Assembly: GCA_023134875.1 (NCBI GenBank)
Contig: JAGLUH010000316.1
Coordinates: forward strand, 1-9,404
Length of the DNA stretch: 9,404 bases
Source of the DNA: Candidatus Zixiibacteriota bacterium
Lineage (GTDB): Bacteria; Zixibacteria; MSB-5A5; CAIYYT01
Direction: 5' to 3'
Shown: piece after piece, positions 9,359-9,404 of the stretch
Layout of the letters: each line of letters starts with the position of its first letter
Position numbering within the stretch: the first letter of the stretch is position 1
The notes under the pieces: model-generated
Told to the model about the DNA's origin: nothing
Database searches by the model: none
The model's input: only the letters and a program-made list of their open reading frames with translations
Position numbers and translations under genes: made by a program

Positions 9359-9404
9359 ATGAAAAATGAACCGGTAAAAGAGATTAGAATCAAGGGGATC
9401 GGCG
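9359..9404 (+). CDS. ptsI: PTS enzyme I, first codons only (cut by window edge)
   Basis: Only 15 codons are visible, reading MKNEPVKEIRIKGIG, which fits the start of enzyme I (phosphoenolpyruvate-protein phosphotransferase) where a short beta strand leads into the conserved KGIGxSPG. Enzyme I autophosphorylates with PEP and phosphorylates HPr. The call leans on ptsH lying 60 bases upstream. The ribosome-binding site is modest: AGGG at 9345-9348, 10 bases before the ATG. The catalytic histidine and the rest lie outside the window. Confidence 0.75.
   Translation, partial: MKNEPVKEIRIKGIG

Overview
This window is mostly a dense run of bacterial housekeeping genes on the plus strand, with one divergent secreted-protein gene cut by the left edge and the first codons of ptsI cut by the right edge. 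Nine genes are supported. Base composition looks balanced, start codons are mixed (ATG, one GTG, two TTG), and most operon-internal genes carry a purine-rich Shine-Dalgarno (SD) sequence. RNase G, Tgt-YajC, Obg and an HPr carrying both His15 and Ser46 indicate a Gram-negative-like bacterium. The secreted left-edge protein resembles, from memory only, families seen in uncultivated FCB-type phyla such as Zixibacteria. I hold that placement loosely; a marker-gene tree would settle it.

Layout. Bases 1-457 (minus): N-terminal 152 codons of an exported protein of unknown function. Bases 458-931: a 474-base gap before cysK, holding two related 15-bp inverted repeats and a candidate promoter. Bases 932-1858: cysK, cysteine synthase. 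Bases 1859-2333: a 475-base gap with a hairpin just after the cysK stop, a purine-rich stretch, two intrinsic terminators in tandem and a good promoter for tgt. Bases 2334-6820: a compact set tgt-yajC-def-fmt-rng with gaps of 1 to 25 bases. Bases 6821-6920: a gap with a candidate promoter. Bases 6921-9404: obgE-dprA-ptsH-ptsI, with a 4-base overlap between obgE and dprA.

How the genes fit together. The first operon joins tRNA queuosine modification (tgt), Sec translocon support (yajC), the formylation/deformylation pair acting on initiator methionine (fmt, def) and rRNA/mRNA processing (rng), so it is a translation and protein-maturation block. The second joins a ribosome-assembly GTPase (obgE), a DNA-uptake/recombination mediator (dprA) and the general phosphotransferase proteins HPr and enzyme I. 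The usual partners secD/secF after yajC and rplU/rpmA between rng and obgE are not here.

I found no clear novel system: no CRISPR array, mobile element, tRNA or rRNA. The points most worth following are the paired palindromes upstream of cysK, the apparently leaderless starts of tgt and obgE, the tandem terminators with a possible small RNA before tgt, and a palindrome abutting the rng ribosome-binding site.
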